Shown: positions 46,104-56,884 of the stretch, in pieces | Layout: each line of letters begins with the position of its first letter | Numbering within the stretch: the stretch's first letter is position 1 | Assembly: GCA_024114885.1 (NCBI GenBank) | Contig: CP099423.1 | Coordinates: 248,001-312,000 of the forward strand | Length of the DNA: 64,000 bases | From: Septoria linicola | Taxonomy: Eukaryota > Ascomycota > Dothideomycetes > Mycosphaerellales > Mycosphaerellaceae | Reading direction: 5' to 3' | Notes under the pieces: model-generated | The model's database searches: none | What the model was told of the DNA's origin: nothing | What the model saw: only the letters and a program-made list of their open reading frames with translations | Program-made: the position numbers and the translations under genes

Positions 46104-46745
46104 AAGTAATACGATAAATCTAGTTACTACGAGTATAAGCTATAAGTATCTAAGGTTTAGCTACGAGTACCTACTACCTAATAATGTTATATTTAGACTA
46201 TAGATAAGTATAGAGATTGCCCTTACTATATACTTTAACTAATAACTTGTCTAGCTCTACCGCTAGTATTTCTACGATATATACTTCTACGTCTATATAA
46301 TTCGTACTACTCTCTATCTTCCGTAGACCTAGCCTATTAATCCGAATATAGTAGTATTACCTTATAGTAATATTAAAGCCCTCGTCTATTAAAACCTATA
46401 TAGCTTCGCTATCTTTAAGACGTAGGACATTATATATAAAGCTTATACGTATCCGGAGTTTGTCTTTATTATTTAGAATATTCTATACCTTCCTACTATA
46501 GTCTTTATTAAGTCGAATAGACAATATAGACAGTATGCGCTCGAGAGTACGTTTAGTAATAGTAACTCGAAAGGAGTAGTAAAGGGTAGATTAGATCTCT
46601 AATAGGGTATAACCTGCCTCTCTACGCTAGCGGATATAGTTATAGTATAGTAAGTAGTCTAGAGCACGCGGAGCTATGATTGCGAGTGTGCAGCGAGTAT
46701 AGAGAGTGAATTGGAAGCGATAGAGTATGTTTATTACTATTGCGT

Positions 46746-46786
46746 TGCCGAGGTTTGATATGGCGGACTGGTCAGAATGGCGCACC
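46746..46786 (-). repeat. right terminal inverted repeat
   Basis: The reverse complement begins GGTGCGCCATTCTGACCAGT and pairs with 29672-29712. Confidence 0.85.
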
Positions 46787-46788
46787 GT

Positions 46789-46796
46789 CCCACATC
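46789..46796. repeat. candidate target-site duplication, right copy
   Basis: CCCACATC directly right of the TIR element; compare 29662-29669. Confidence 0.5.
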
Positions 46797-47598
46797 TGGT
46801 CCGCTACAGGAGGGTTTCGGCCATTAAGCTCCCGTCGCAGGCTCGTAGGTTCGTGTTGGCTGGACAGCGGGACGACTCCCAAGATAGAAGCGTAGCATGC
46901 CCCCTCTCCCACATGTGGTTCCCTCACAAGAATACCACAGAACAAAGTGATCAGGACGACCAGAGAAGACGTGTGGTGAATGATCGAAAGTCTGGGCAGA
47001 TCATTGCGTGAGAAGTGGATGTGGACGCCGAGCAAACAGACACGATCGTGATTGGCTCGCATTGACCACATCCCATCCGGATGCAAATGAAGACACCAAA
47101 CTAGTGGATCATCTCTGGCTCTCACATCGCAGACTCCTGACAACGCTCTGCATTCCTCAGAAACAGTGGCCTGACGACGTCCCATCACAACTCCGACGGC
47201 AGGAATAGGCCATTTTTCATACTCACCTCCAGTCTCTCGTTTTGCTGGCAATTCCAATCCAACTGCAGTCGCTCTCTTCATCTCACCGGTCTCTCCTGCT
47301 CCCGGAAGCACACTCACAGGCGCCACTCCCGTCCGCGCTGCAGGTTCGCATCAATCATCAGGTCTATACATACTGGACTATCGAAGCTTGGCCCGTGATG
47401 AGGAGGTCGCAGTAAAAGCTTTTATCACTCCCGGACGTTGTCGATTCTTCCACCAGACATCGCTACAAACAACAATACGACATCCAATAATAATACGCCG
47501 ACCGCCGACCGACCAACGACAGACACGACTTCCGATACTGCATCGTACCACCACCACGCTCTTCTGGCGCACAACCGCGTCATCACACGTCGCATGCG
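46797..47598. other. upstream region of RAX2
   Basis: Normal-GC sequence between the transposon nest and RAX2; the end nearest the gene is CA/AC-rich, as in fungal leaders. No separate gene supported. Confidence 0.45.
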
Positions 47599-50500
47599 AT
47601 GCGAAGCATAATACAGCAGTTGCTCGCCCTCGGGCCTGAGCTCGCTGCCTACATTCTCACCGCGCCTATTCTCAACGTACCTGCCGCACACGCGCAAGTC
47701 TTCGCACAAACAGCCGTATCATCACCGAATCTCGATCTATCGCAACTAGGACGAGTCGCCGTCGGCGGAGATTTCGATAGCATATCGTTATACACGTACC
47801 AAGGCCAGAATGAAAACACATCAACAAATGGCAGTCAATCATTACTTACGCGGTATCCCGATGGCGCATTCCAGTCTTTGGCACTCGCAGATGCCGATGC
47901 GACGATAGCGGCCATGTGCGCTTTCGTGGGCACGGATGGAAAGCTCAATGGAGTGATTGTGGGTGGTAATTTCACGAGTTTGGGAGGCGTGCGAGCGGAT
48001 GCCATCGCATTGTGGAATCCTGAAAATAATCAAGTTACGGCGCTGAATGGCCTGACGGGCGGGCCGGTGAATGCAGTGTATTGCGATAATGACTCCGGAA
48101 CAGTGTACGTGGGCGGTAAGTTTATGGCAGGCAACTCCACAAATGCCATGGCCTGGACTACGGGATGGGTGAATCTGCCATTTGCTGGATTCAATGGCCC
48201 AGTCAACACGATCACCAAGAACAGCGACAACAATATCGTGTTCGGCGGTAGTTTCACTGGCCTTGGAAACACGACCACGCCCACTGTGGCCGACGAGCAG
48301 GCCATCAATATTGGCGCAGGAACCATCACTGCGGCAGGATCCACAGGCACTGCTGGCTTCAGCAGCCCGAACAACATCATTTGCAAAACTGGCGAACAGC
48401 AAGGATCGGGAAACACTTGGCTGCTCAATGACAACACTGGAGGCTATTGGGAGTCGTCGCTGGGCTTTGGTATCAACCCAACCATGCTTCGACTCTACAA
48501 CACCGACTACGAAGGTCGTGGCACCAAGAGCTTCTACTTTGAGGAGATGAATGGTGGCGGTGTTCTCAATCTGACTTATGTCGACCCGGCCACAGGCGAG
48601 AACGCTACCTGCGTCCGCTTCTGCCCATTACCACAAGGCAACACAACCGCGCAGGACTTCCGTTTCGAGCGCCGCGTGGGCATGAGCGTTTTCCGTGTCT
48701 GGATCACTGACTGGTACGGATCTGGCGCTGGTCTCAATGGCATCGAGATGTACTCGGATGAGGTTTACAGCTATGCCATCAACAGCTTCAACGCGCCATC
48801 ATGTGTTGATACTGCTGCAGCCTCCGAATCGACCTCGACGCCTGCCGATGCCTGGACACGAAGCCCCAATCGTGGTCAGACGCCTTCTGACTTTCTCACT
48901 GCCACCATTACCGATGAAGCCAACGTGGGCTCCGACACGAGAGTAGTCTTCCAGCCAAACTTGCAGCAATCAGGCAACTACTCCGTCACTCTCTACACTC
49001 CTGGATGTATCCTGGACGGCACTTGCAGCACGCGTGGCCTTGTTAACATCACTGGCTCGATGACCGCGAATGCCGATCCGGCTACAACCAGCAGCTACCA
49101 GACCAACAACTACGACAAGTTTGAGCAGATCTACTACGGCTACATTGATGCCGAGAACTTCCAGCCTACCGTCACAGTTGCGCCGGTCTCTGGCCAAGGT
49201 GTGCCTCTGACAGTCGTTGCATCGCGCATCCGCTTCGAGCTTATCTCCTCCACTGGTGGCCTAAACGGCCTGTACGAGTACAACCCCAACGAGGCTCAGA
49301 CAAGCACAAACTTCTCCAGCTCAGCCATCAACCGTGCTGCTATCTCGCTAGACAACAATGCAATGTTCGCCAGCGTCGCTCAGGTCAATGACGTCCTGTA
49401 TGCTGCTGGAAGATTCTCTGGCGATGGCATCTCCAACGTCATGTCTGTTGGAGACGGCGATGCTACAGCACTTCCTCGTGGCGGTTTGAACGGAGAGGTT
49501 CTCGACATGTACCTCAATGGCTCCATGCTCTACTTCGGAGGCACTTTCAGCAACACTGCGGAGGATGCGACTGAAGGCCTCAACAACCTTGCCGCTTTCT
49601 CTACCGAGACCAACGAGTGGAGTGCACTTGGCGGAGGTGTCAACGGTGCTGTGTTCAGCGTCCTTCCATTGACGATGAACATCACAACGGACAATCAGCA
49701 AGAGACGTTTGCCATTACTGGCAACTTCACCTCGATCAACGAGTTCGGCGGTAATGCTGGATTCGATGCCAGCGGCTTCGCCATCTGGGTACCAAGCGAG
49801 AGCAATTGGCTACACAACATCGCCGGTTCCAACAGCGCGCTGGACGGACAGCTCACTGCATACTCTACTGTGCCAGACATGATGCCAGTGTATGGCGGCA
49901 TGATCTCATCTCAAGGACTGGACTTCAGTGATGTAGTTGAGCTCGTCGGCTCTGGCCAACCCGAACTGCAGTCGCTTGGCATTCAGCTCAGCACTGCCAG
50001 CGCAGCCTCAGACAGCAGTATGCGCAAGCGTGCTCTTTCTGATGACGCCTCTGGTACCAACTACACTGGCGTGTACGATGGTTTTTTCTACAACGAGCAC
50101 AACCTGAACATCACCATCCTCGGCGGAAGCTTCAGTACCACAGCCAGCAACAACAGCATGATTGAGAACCTTGTCTTCATCAACGACACCGACAAGTCTC
50201 AGCAGACAGTCAGTGGCGTCAGCGGCTTGACCTCTGACTCCATCTTTGTTGCTATGGACACCTACGAGACTTCGCTGTGGGCAGGCGGTGTCGTCAATGG
50301 CACTGTGAACGGCAATGCTGCAAATGGTCTTGTGGTCTACGAGTTGTCGGCGAACCGCTTCGCTGCTCCTCACCCACCTGCCCTAGGTGGTGACAACGTT
50401 ATTGTCTACGCTATTGCTGCCCAGCCTGAGGGCACTGATGTTTACGTCGGCGGAGACTACTCAACAGCCGGCTCTCTTCCCTGCGGCCCTCTTTGCTACT

Positions 50501-51303
50501 ATGACACTGAAGCACTTCAGTGGCAGAGCACTGGCTCCGGCCTCTCTGGTGTGATTCACACTATGCTTTGGTCCTCCAACACTAAGCTCATCATCGCTGG
50601 CAACCTTACCGTGGAAGGTACACGCACCACGATGGCTACCTACGATGCGAAGGAGCAAACTTTCGAGCCGTTCTTGGGCGCTGATACTCTGCCTGGCCCA
50701 GTCACTGCCATCTCTGCTGTTGACAACGACTACAAGGAACTGTGGGCCAGTGGCGCTGCAGCAGACACCGAAGCTGTCTTCTTGAGCAAGTACAAGGACG
50801 GCAAGTGGCAGGCCGCTACGGGTCTAGGCGACACCACCTCAATCCGGAAGCTTCAAATCATGCCTTTGACCTCCAACCACGAGGACAGTGACCTTGTTGC
50901 CAATGACCAGGTTCTGATGATTCTCGGTAACATCAACATTCCTGACCAAGGCAACGCTAGCGCCGTGCTCTACAACGGTACCGTGTACGAGCCTTACATC
51001 CTGACCAACATGGATGACGGCAGCCAGGGCAGTCTGTCGGCTATCTTCGTGCAAAACCCTCAAAACTTCATGACTAGCAAGAACCATGGACTGGCACTCG
51101 GTATCATCGTCGCAATCGGGTTGGCGATAGCTCTTGCGATAATGGGCCTGATCATTCTTCTCGGACTGCTCCTAGAACGGAGAAGGAGAAGGATCGAAGG
51201 CTATGTGCCAATCACTGCAGACAAGAGTGCGAACGTACATCGACTTCCCCCCGAGCAGCTGTTCTCCAAGCTCGAAGGAGGTTCTGCAGCGCCGAAGATC
51301 TAG
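47599..51303 (+). CDS. RAX2: Rax2-type cortical polarity protein (single exon)
   Basis: Single-pass membrane glycoprotein that marks sites of polarised growth; in yeast it pairs with Rax1 for bipolar budding, and in filamentous fungi it acts in tip growth and septation. At 1,234 aa it has the length of yeast Rax2 (about 1,220). The N-terminus is a signal peptide (MRSIIQQLLALGPELAAYIL and onward to AHA). The large extracellular part has repeating blade-like units ending VYVGGKF, IVFGGSFT, LYFGGTF and VYVGGDYS, typical of the Rax2 beta-propeller, plus many N-x-S/T sites. One transmembrane helix lies at about residues 1165-1192, followed by RRRRRIEGYVPI and a short cytoplasmic tail. The ATG chosen gives the signal peptide; another ATG five bases upstream opens only a five-codon frame. 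Confidence 0.94.
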   Translation: MRSIIQQLLALGPELAAYILTAPILNVPAAHAQVFAQTAVSSPNLDLSQLGRVAVGGDFDSISLYTYQGQNENTSTNGSQSLLTRYPDGAFQSLALADADATIAAMCAFVGTDGKLNGVIVGGNFTSLGGVRADAIALWNPENNQVTALNGLTGGPVNAVYCDNDSGTVYVGGKFMAGNSTNAMAWTTGWVNLPFAGFNGPVNTITKNSDNNIVFGGSFTGLGNTTTPTVADEQAINIGAGTITAAGSTGTAGFSSPNNIICKTGEQQGSGNTWLLNDNTGGYWESSLGFGINPTMLRLYNTDYEGRGTKSFYFEEMNGGGVLNLTYVDPATGENATCVRFCPLPQGNTTAQDFRFERRVGMSVFRVWITDWYGSGAGLNGIEMYSDEVYSYAINSFNAPSCVDTAAASESTSTPADAWTRSPNRGQTPSDFLTATITDEANVGSDTRVVFQPNLQQSGNYSVTLYTPGCILDGTCSTRGLVNITGSMTANADPATTSSYQTNNYDKFEQIYYGYIDAENFQPTVTVAPVSGQGVPLTVVASRIRFELISSTGGLNGLYEYNPNEAQTSTNFSSSAINRAAISLDNNAMFASVAQVNDVLYAAGRFSGDGISNVMSVGDGDATALPRGGLNGEVLDMYLNGSMLYFGGTFSNTAEDATEGLNNLAAFSTETNEWSALGGGVNGAVFSVLPLTMNITTDNQQETFAITGNFTSINEFGGNAGFDASGFAIWVPSESNWLHNIAGSNSALDGQLTAYSTVPDMMPVYGGMISSQGLDFSDVVELVGSGQPELQSLGIQLSTASAASDSSMRKRALSDDASGTNYTGVYDGFFYNEHNLNITILGGSFSTTASNNSMIENLVFINDTDKSQQTVSGVSGLTSDSIFVAMDTYETSLWAGGVVNGTVNGNAANGLVVYELSANRFAAPHPPALGGDNVIVYAIAAQPEGTDVYVGGDYSTAGSLPCGPLCYYDTEALQWQSTGSGLSGVIHTMLWSSNTKLIIAGNLTVEGTRTTMATYDAKEQTFEPFLGADTLPGPVTAISAVDNDYKELWASGAAADTEAVFLSKYKDGKWQAATGLGDTTSIRKLQIMPLTSNHEDSDLVANDQVLMILGNINIPDQGNASAVLYNGTVYEPYILTNMDDGSQGSLSAIFVQNPQNFMTSKNHGLALGIIVAIGLAIALAIMGLIILLGLLLERRRRRIEGYVPITADKSANVHRLPPEQLFSKLEGGSAAPKI

Positions 51304-51675
51304 AAAGCCTCTGCTTCCGCGAAACCGGTCGACAACCGTGCCAATGGAGCACAGAAGAGTTGTTTGAAACCGGAGAAGCGCTCGAAGAAGAAGCCACGCC
51401 GTCACGAATATCGATTACGACCATCTTACTTTGGACCTACACACTTGGTGCCAGGTCAAGAAGTTGCAGACTGTCTGCCTGCCCCTTCTGCATTGGGTGC
51501 GCCACCGCCAGGTCGCAGGTGGAGGTGATTTTGCTTTAGCAAGCCTTGCAAGATACCACATTTATTACTGTCTTTTTGTTTTGGATCTCCCATGGTTGGA
51601 GAGAAAGATAGTTGCATACGCGCAAGAGTTTCCTTGGTTCGTGTTGGATTGTATGCAGGGACACAGTGTGAGAAA

Positions 51676-51801
51676 GAGAAGAGAGAAGAGAGAAGAGAGA
51701 AGAGAGAAGAGAGAAGAGAGAAGAGAGAAGAGAGAAGAGAGAAGAGAGAAGAGAGAAGAGAGAAGAGAGAAGAGAGAAGAGAGAAGAGAGAAGAGAGAAG
51801 A
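51676..51801 (+). repeat. 7-bp satellite (GAGAAGA)x18
   Basis: Eighteen perfect, contiguous GAGAAGA units (126 bp), followed by a few GA dinucleotides. It is a pure purine strand, so triplex-capable and probably length-variable. It lies about 370 nt downstream of the RAX2 stop, possibly within its 3' UTR. Confidence 0.97.
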
Positions 51802-52682
51802 GAGAGAGAATCATCACACGGCCGTTTTTGCAGATGGCTATTGTGTGGTTTTGTTGCTGTCGTTGTTTGATACACACATAATCTGAGAGCTTGTGGCCCG
51901 GCTGAGCCTAGCTTGCTCCTTTTCCTTTTGCTTGCTCGTTGTGCGCTGCTGCGAAAGACACATTACGATGCACACTATTTGTTGTGTATAATGGTTCAGC
52001 CGCTAATGTATATGGATTGCTTTTGACTGATTGTGTGAGGAGGAAGTGTTGGAAAGGCATGAATTGGAGGAATGGAAAGGCAAGAAGGAAGGTGAAGGCG
52101 TGGGAGTTGGATGTGGGAGGAAAGACAAGGGAGGCGAGTAGATAAGTGAAGAAGTAGGAAAGTGGAATGAGGGAGATCGAGTGTTCATAATCTGAACTCG
52201 CAATGTGTTATCAGTGTTGTGCCAGTGATCGCTTGGGCTGTTACGGGTTGCAGTCAAGAGGTGTATGCAAAGTCGATGCATTGTGGTTCTGGTAAGTGTC
52301 CATTCTTGATAGTGCCTGGATTGCATCTCCAAATATCAAGTCAGCTGGATTTCATGCATACTGCTCGAATCGAATGCGTTTGTGACAGTGACAGTGTAGT
52401 GCTTTTGTTACGATGTGCCGTGTAGCTTATCGAAGCAGCATACAGTCAATCGCCGAGGTCGGACTGTGGAGCTCACACGCGCACCTTTTGTATGGAGCTC
52501 TTCATGCAACCTGATCACGACAAGGAAAAATTCCTCTTGCACAATCGATAAGAACGAAAAGACAGTCTATATAGCTAGCAGATCGTACGTTGCATTCGTG
52601 ACAGCAAATTATCGATCTTCAGGTTCTTGAGCCGAAGTTTCGGTGTGTTGGTGTCCATCACAATCGCCGGCAGTCAGCCAGA

Positions 52683-52689
52683 TGAGTCA
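52683..52689 (+). promoter_or_regulatory. Gcn4/CpcA (AP-1-type) site upstream of CPA2
   Basis: TGAGTCA matches the TGA(C/G)TCA target of the general amino acid control activator Gcn4/CpcA/Cpc-1. It lies about 390 nt upstream of the CPA2 start. Arginine biosynthetic genes are known targets of this factor. A 7-mer can occur by chance, so its use is inference from the gene it precedes. Confidence 0.5.
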
Positions 52690-53080
52690 AACCGAATTGG
52701 CTTATCTCTGAACGTCCGTGCGCATTGAAAACCTTCAATATCGGAGCTTGAAGGGACGCACGACTTTCTCCTTCTCTGACCCATATCAGCCATTCCTGGG
52801 ACAGTGGCATGATTTGCTGAGGTGATCGTCTCCATGGTGTTTGCTCCTACACTCTACACTTCGCAAGGTGAGTTTTGCAGCATTTCTGTTCAAGAGGCTG
52901 GGAAATGGGCGGTGACAGGTGCTGGATGGTGCGCCGAGAAGCTCCCGCAGAAATCAGCACACCGAGTTCACAGGAAAAATGAGGAGCAATTAGACTGATA
53001 GCAAATGCATGCATAGACTACATTTCCGACCATCTTTGGAAGGCGTGCGGGTGCTGAATAGCGCTGCTCCGCCAGTCAGA

Positions 53081-56000
53081 ATGGCTTCTGCTGCCGCCGT
53101 CAGTGGGCGCATTGCCCGCCAATTGAGGCAGCACGATCTGTTCTTCCACCAATCCACCTCCACCTTTATCAAGCACAGTGCTCACAATGTAGCTAAAAGG
53201 ACTTTTGTCTCTCAGCCACTTGCTGCTGCACGATGCAACAACAACAACAAATCCACCAAGTCTGCCGTCCAGACTCGCACCTTCTCGCGTTCCGCCAAAC
53301 GCGCTGCCAGCAAGGCAGATGTCGCGCCCAACGCAAAGGCTTACCTCGAAAGCGGTGCCATTGCAGGTGCTCAGAACCTCGTTGACGTCAACAAGGTGCT
53401 GGTGATCGGCTCGGGTGGTCTCTCAATCGGTCAAGCCGGTGAGTTTGACTACTCGGGTTCCCAAGCACTGAAGGCACTGAAAGAGGCCGGTATCAAGTCG
53501 GTGCTCATCAACCCCAATATTGCCACTATCCAGACTGCCCACGTGCTCGCAGATGAGGTCTACTACCTCCCTGTGACGCCTGAGTATGTTACCTATGTCA
53601 TCGAGAAAGAGAGACCAGACGGCATTTTCTTGTCCTTTGGTGGGCAGACGGCACTCAACTTGGGTGTCAAGATGGACGAGATGGGCATCTTTGACCGATA
53701 TGGCGTCAAAGTGCTGGGCACGAGTGTGCAGACGCTCAAGACCAGTGAGGATCGTGACTTGTTCGCGAAGGCCCTCAAGGAGATCAACATTCCTATTGCT
53801 GAGAGTATCGCCGTTGAAACTGTCGAGGATGCTCTGAAGGCCGCTGACGAGGTCGGATACCCCATCATTGTCCGAGCTGCATTCGCACTCGGTGGTCTGG
53901 GATCTGGCTTCGCAGATAACCCGGAGGAGCTGCGAAACATGGCTGCTCGTTCTCTGACTCTGTCTCCCCAGATCTTGGTTGAGAAATCTCTCAAGGGCTG
54001 GAAGGAGGCTGAGTACGAGGTCGTGCGTGACGCTTCGGACAACTGCATCACTGTCTGCAACATGGAGAACTTCGACCCGCTTGGTGTGCACACTGGAGAC
54101 TCCATCGTGGTTTCGCCTTCTCAAACACTCAGCGATGAGGAGTACCACATGCTCCGAACTGCTGCTATCAAGATTATTCGTCATTTGGGTGTCGTGGGAG
54201 AGTGCAACGTGCAGTACGCTCTTCAACCTGATGGACTCGACTACAGGGTCATTGAGGTCAATGCTCGTCTCTCTCGTTCTTCTGCCCTCGCTTCCAAGGC
54301 AACTGGTTACCCTCTGGCATACACTGCTGCGAAGATTGGTCTCGGCCACACTCTTCCTGAGCTACCAAACGCTGTCACTCGCACCACTACTGCCAACTTC
54401 GAACCTTCGCTGGATTACATCGTCACCAAGATTCCTCGTTGGGATCTTTCCAAGTTCCAAAACGTCAATCGCAACATCGGCTCTGCTATGAAATCTATCG
54501 GAGAAGTGATGGCTATCGGCCGTACCTTTGAAGAGTCTTTCCAGAAGGCCATTCGCCAAGTCGACCCCAAGTTTGATGGTCTGCAAGGTGACAAGTTCGA
54601 GGACCTCGATGATGTTCTCAGGAACCCTACTGATCGCCGCTGGCTCGCTGTTGGCCAGGCCATGCTCCACGAAGGCTACTCTGTCGACAAGGTCCACGAT
54701 CTCAGCAAGATTGACAAGTGGTTCCTGTACAAGATCCAGAATATCGTCGACACCACCAACGAACTCCAGGACATCGGCTCCCTTTTTGGCGTCAAGAAGG
54801 AACTCATGCTCAAGGCCAAGAAGCAAGGTTTCTCCGACAAGCAAATCGCTCGCGCTGTCAACTCTACTGAAGACGAAGTTCGTGCTCGCCGCAAGAACTT
54901 TGGCCTCAAGCCTTGGGTCAAGAGAATCGATACTCTCGCTGCTGAATTCCCTGCGGATACCAACTACCTCTACACGACTTACAACGCTTCGAGCCACGAT
55001 GTGACTTTTGACGATAAGGGAATCATCGTTCTTGGATCTGGTGTCTATCGTATTGGAAGCTCTGTTGAGTTCGATTGGTGTGCTGTCAATGCTACGCTGA
55101 GCTTGAAGGACCAGGGCAAGAAGACTGTCATGATCAACGTAAGTTATGCACCTGATGCAAATTCGAAGAGATTCACTAACAGATTCACAGTACAACCCAG
55201 GTGAGCACGCTCGCAACTATTGCTGACTTACAATCTCCCTGCATCAGTCATACTAATCCTGCCTCACAGAAACCTACTCGACCGATTTCGATGTGCCAGA
55301 CCGTCTCTACTTTGAAGAGCTCAGCTACGAGCGTGTCATGGATATCTACGAAATGGAATGTGCTTCCGGTGTCGTGGTCTCTGTCGGTGGTCAGCTGCCT
55401 CAGAACATTGCCCTCAAGCTTCAGGAAACTGGCAAGGCCAAGGTGCTCGGTACCAACCCAGAGGACATCGACAAGGCTGAAGACAGGCAGAAGTTCTCGC
55501 AGATCCTGGAGTCCATTGGTGTCGACCAGCCAGAGTGGAAGGAGCTTACCAGCTACAAGGAAGCCCAGGCTTTCGCTGAGTCTGTTGGGTACCCAGTCCT
55601 CGTCCGCCCATCCTACGTCCTGTCTGGTGCCGCCATGACTGTCATTCGTTCCGAGGAAGAGCTCGAGGACAAGCTTCTTGCTGCTTCTCAAGTCAGTGGT
55701 GACCACCCGGTCGTCATTACCAAGTTCATTGAGGGTGCTCTGGAAATCGATTGCGATGCTGTCGCCCACGATGGCAAGCTGCTCATTCATGCCGTCTCCG
55801 AGCACGTCGAGAACGCTGGTGTTCACTCTGGAGATGCTTCCTTGGTTCTCCCACCTCAGAACCTCCCACAGCGCACTGTCGAGCGTGTCAAGGAGATTGC
55901 TCAGAGGGTCGCCAAGGCCTGGTCGATCACTGGTCCTTTCAACATGCAAATCATCTCTGCCACCAACCCAGAGGGTGGCGAGCCGCTTCTCAAGGTCATC

Positions 56001-56771
56001 GAATGCAATCTCCGTGCTTCCCGATCTTTCCCCTTCGTCAGCAAGGTCCTCGGAACCAACTTCATCGACGTCGCTACTCGCGCTCTTACCGGCAAGGATG
56101 TGCCTGAGCCTGTCGACCTCATGGCCGAGAAGCGTGACTACCTCGCTGTCAAGGTTCCTCAGTTCGCCTGGACACGTCTTGCTGGTGCTGATCCATACCT
56201 TGGTGTCGAGATGTCCTCCACCGGTGAGATGGCTTGCTTCGGTACCGACCTCGTTGAGGCCTACTGGACTGCTGTGCAGAGTATGATGAACTTCCGTGTC
56301 CCACTCCCAGGTGAAGGTCTCCTCTTTGGTGGTGACACCGAGACTCCTGACCTTGGACGAATCGTCGACTACCTCAACCCTCTCGGCTACAAGCTCTACG
56401 CTGCCAACAAGCAGATCAAGCAGCACCTCGAGTCTAGCTCCAAGGACGGCTCTGTCCAGGTCGAGGTCATTGAGTTCCCTGTGGACAATAAGCAAGAGCT
56501 CCGCGGAGTCTTCGAGAAGTACGATATTCGTGGTGTCTTCAACCTTGCCAAGCGCAGGGCTTCTAGCATGACTGACGAGGACTACGTCATGAGGCGAAAC
56601 GCAGTCGACTTCGGTCACCCACTGTTCATGGAGCCAAGGACCGCTGTGCTCTTTGCTCGCTGCTTAAGCGAGAAGGTGCACGAGAAGACGTGGAACCAGA
56701 AGGACGCTTCGGCTGGTGTGCCGAAGGAGGTCCGCAGGTGGAGTGACTTCATTGGCGGTAAGCCATTGTAA
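53081..56771 (+). CDS. CPA2: arginine-specific carbamoyl-phosphate synthase, large subunit (three exons)
   Basis: Makes carbamoyl phosphate from ammonia (delivered by the small subunit), bicarbonate and 2 ATP for citrulline/arginine synthesis in the mitochondrion. Exons 53081-55138, 55191-55200 (a 10-nt micro-exon, TACAACCCAG) and 55270-56771 give 1,189 aa. Two ATP-grasp halves are seen: VLVIGSGGLSIGQAGEFDYS opens the first and IIVLGSGVYRIGSSVEFDW the second. Metal/ATP residues occur in VIEVNARLSRSSALASKATG and VIECNLRASRSFPFVSKVLG. The roughly 80-residue leader is basic and hydroxylated (GRIARQLRQ; KRTFV; TRTFSRSAKRAA), as for mitochondrial import. An in-frame ATG at 53009 would add 24 residues. 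I prefer 53081 for its better context (CAGAATGGC) and leader. It is not the pyrimidine fusion protein, as it has neither GATase nor ATCase domains. Confidence 0.95.
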
Positions 56772-56884
56772 GCGAATGAAGTAGAAGTGATTGAAACGTG
56801 ATGAAGAGAGCCGCGAGGCTATGGAGCGGCATCTTCGTGTCCGCTGAAACGTGTTTCTTTGCTGCGACTTGCAACAAGCGTAGA

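Larger units (their letters stand above)
32780..46435 (-). pseudogene. integrase-core (rve-type) transposase, split by a copia insertion and RIP-inactivated
   Basis: Minus strand, two parts: 46099-46435 and 32780-33490, with copia element 1 between them. The N-terminal part reads EAI.VLIDEGFNITIR and INRLGLRKIESS, a helix-turn-helix-like region. The C-terminal part has NPKGVRRRLNRINEY, then IYASIYIYSRYIE (family form IDAYSRY, the second catalytic Asp region), a SDRG.ET counterpart now read as SNRSIET, RIKL followed by TAG codons, and WNSYRIRK-like sequence. These are marks of the fungal integrase-core proteins that I know from many genomes. Deleting the copia element plus one TSD restores the frame (IYRITSL continuing to LNPKGV). 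TAG codons and D-to-N/Y changes show that it cannot be active. Confidence 0.68.
29670..46788 (-). mobile_element. TIR DNA transposon with integrase-core transposase, RIP-degraded, carrying nested copia elements
   Basis: The ends form inverted repeats of 41 bp (29672-29712 and 46746-46786) with three mismatches, and flanking bases suggest a CCCACAT duplication. Without the copia insertion and its TSD the element is about 4.5 kb. Its interior is CpA/TpG-depleted but keeps many CpG, the classic RIP product. The minus strand carries a DDE integrase-core transposase. Other open-if-not-for-TAG stretches lie at 30,240-30,760 (+) and 31,200-32,080 (-). The superfamily (IS3EU, Ginger or another rve-type group) is not settled, because the TSD length is uncertain. 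Confidence 0.72.
51304..53080. other. RAX2-CPA2 intergenic region
   Basis: 1.8 kb containing the RAX2 terminator, a 7-bp satellite and the CPA2 promoter. Open frames across the satellite are artefacts of the repeat. No gene supported. Confidence 0.5.

Noticed and set aside
46772..47326. 184-codon open frame on the minus strand upstream of RAX2
   Set aside because: It crosses the transposon TIR and the candidate TSD, and has no domain; most likely chance.
51431..51886. Charged repeat protein (REKREE-like) across the 7-bp satellite
   Set aside because: A 7-bp repeat without stops is open in several frames on both strands; this is an artefact of the satellite.
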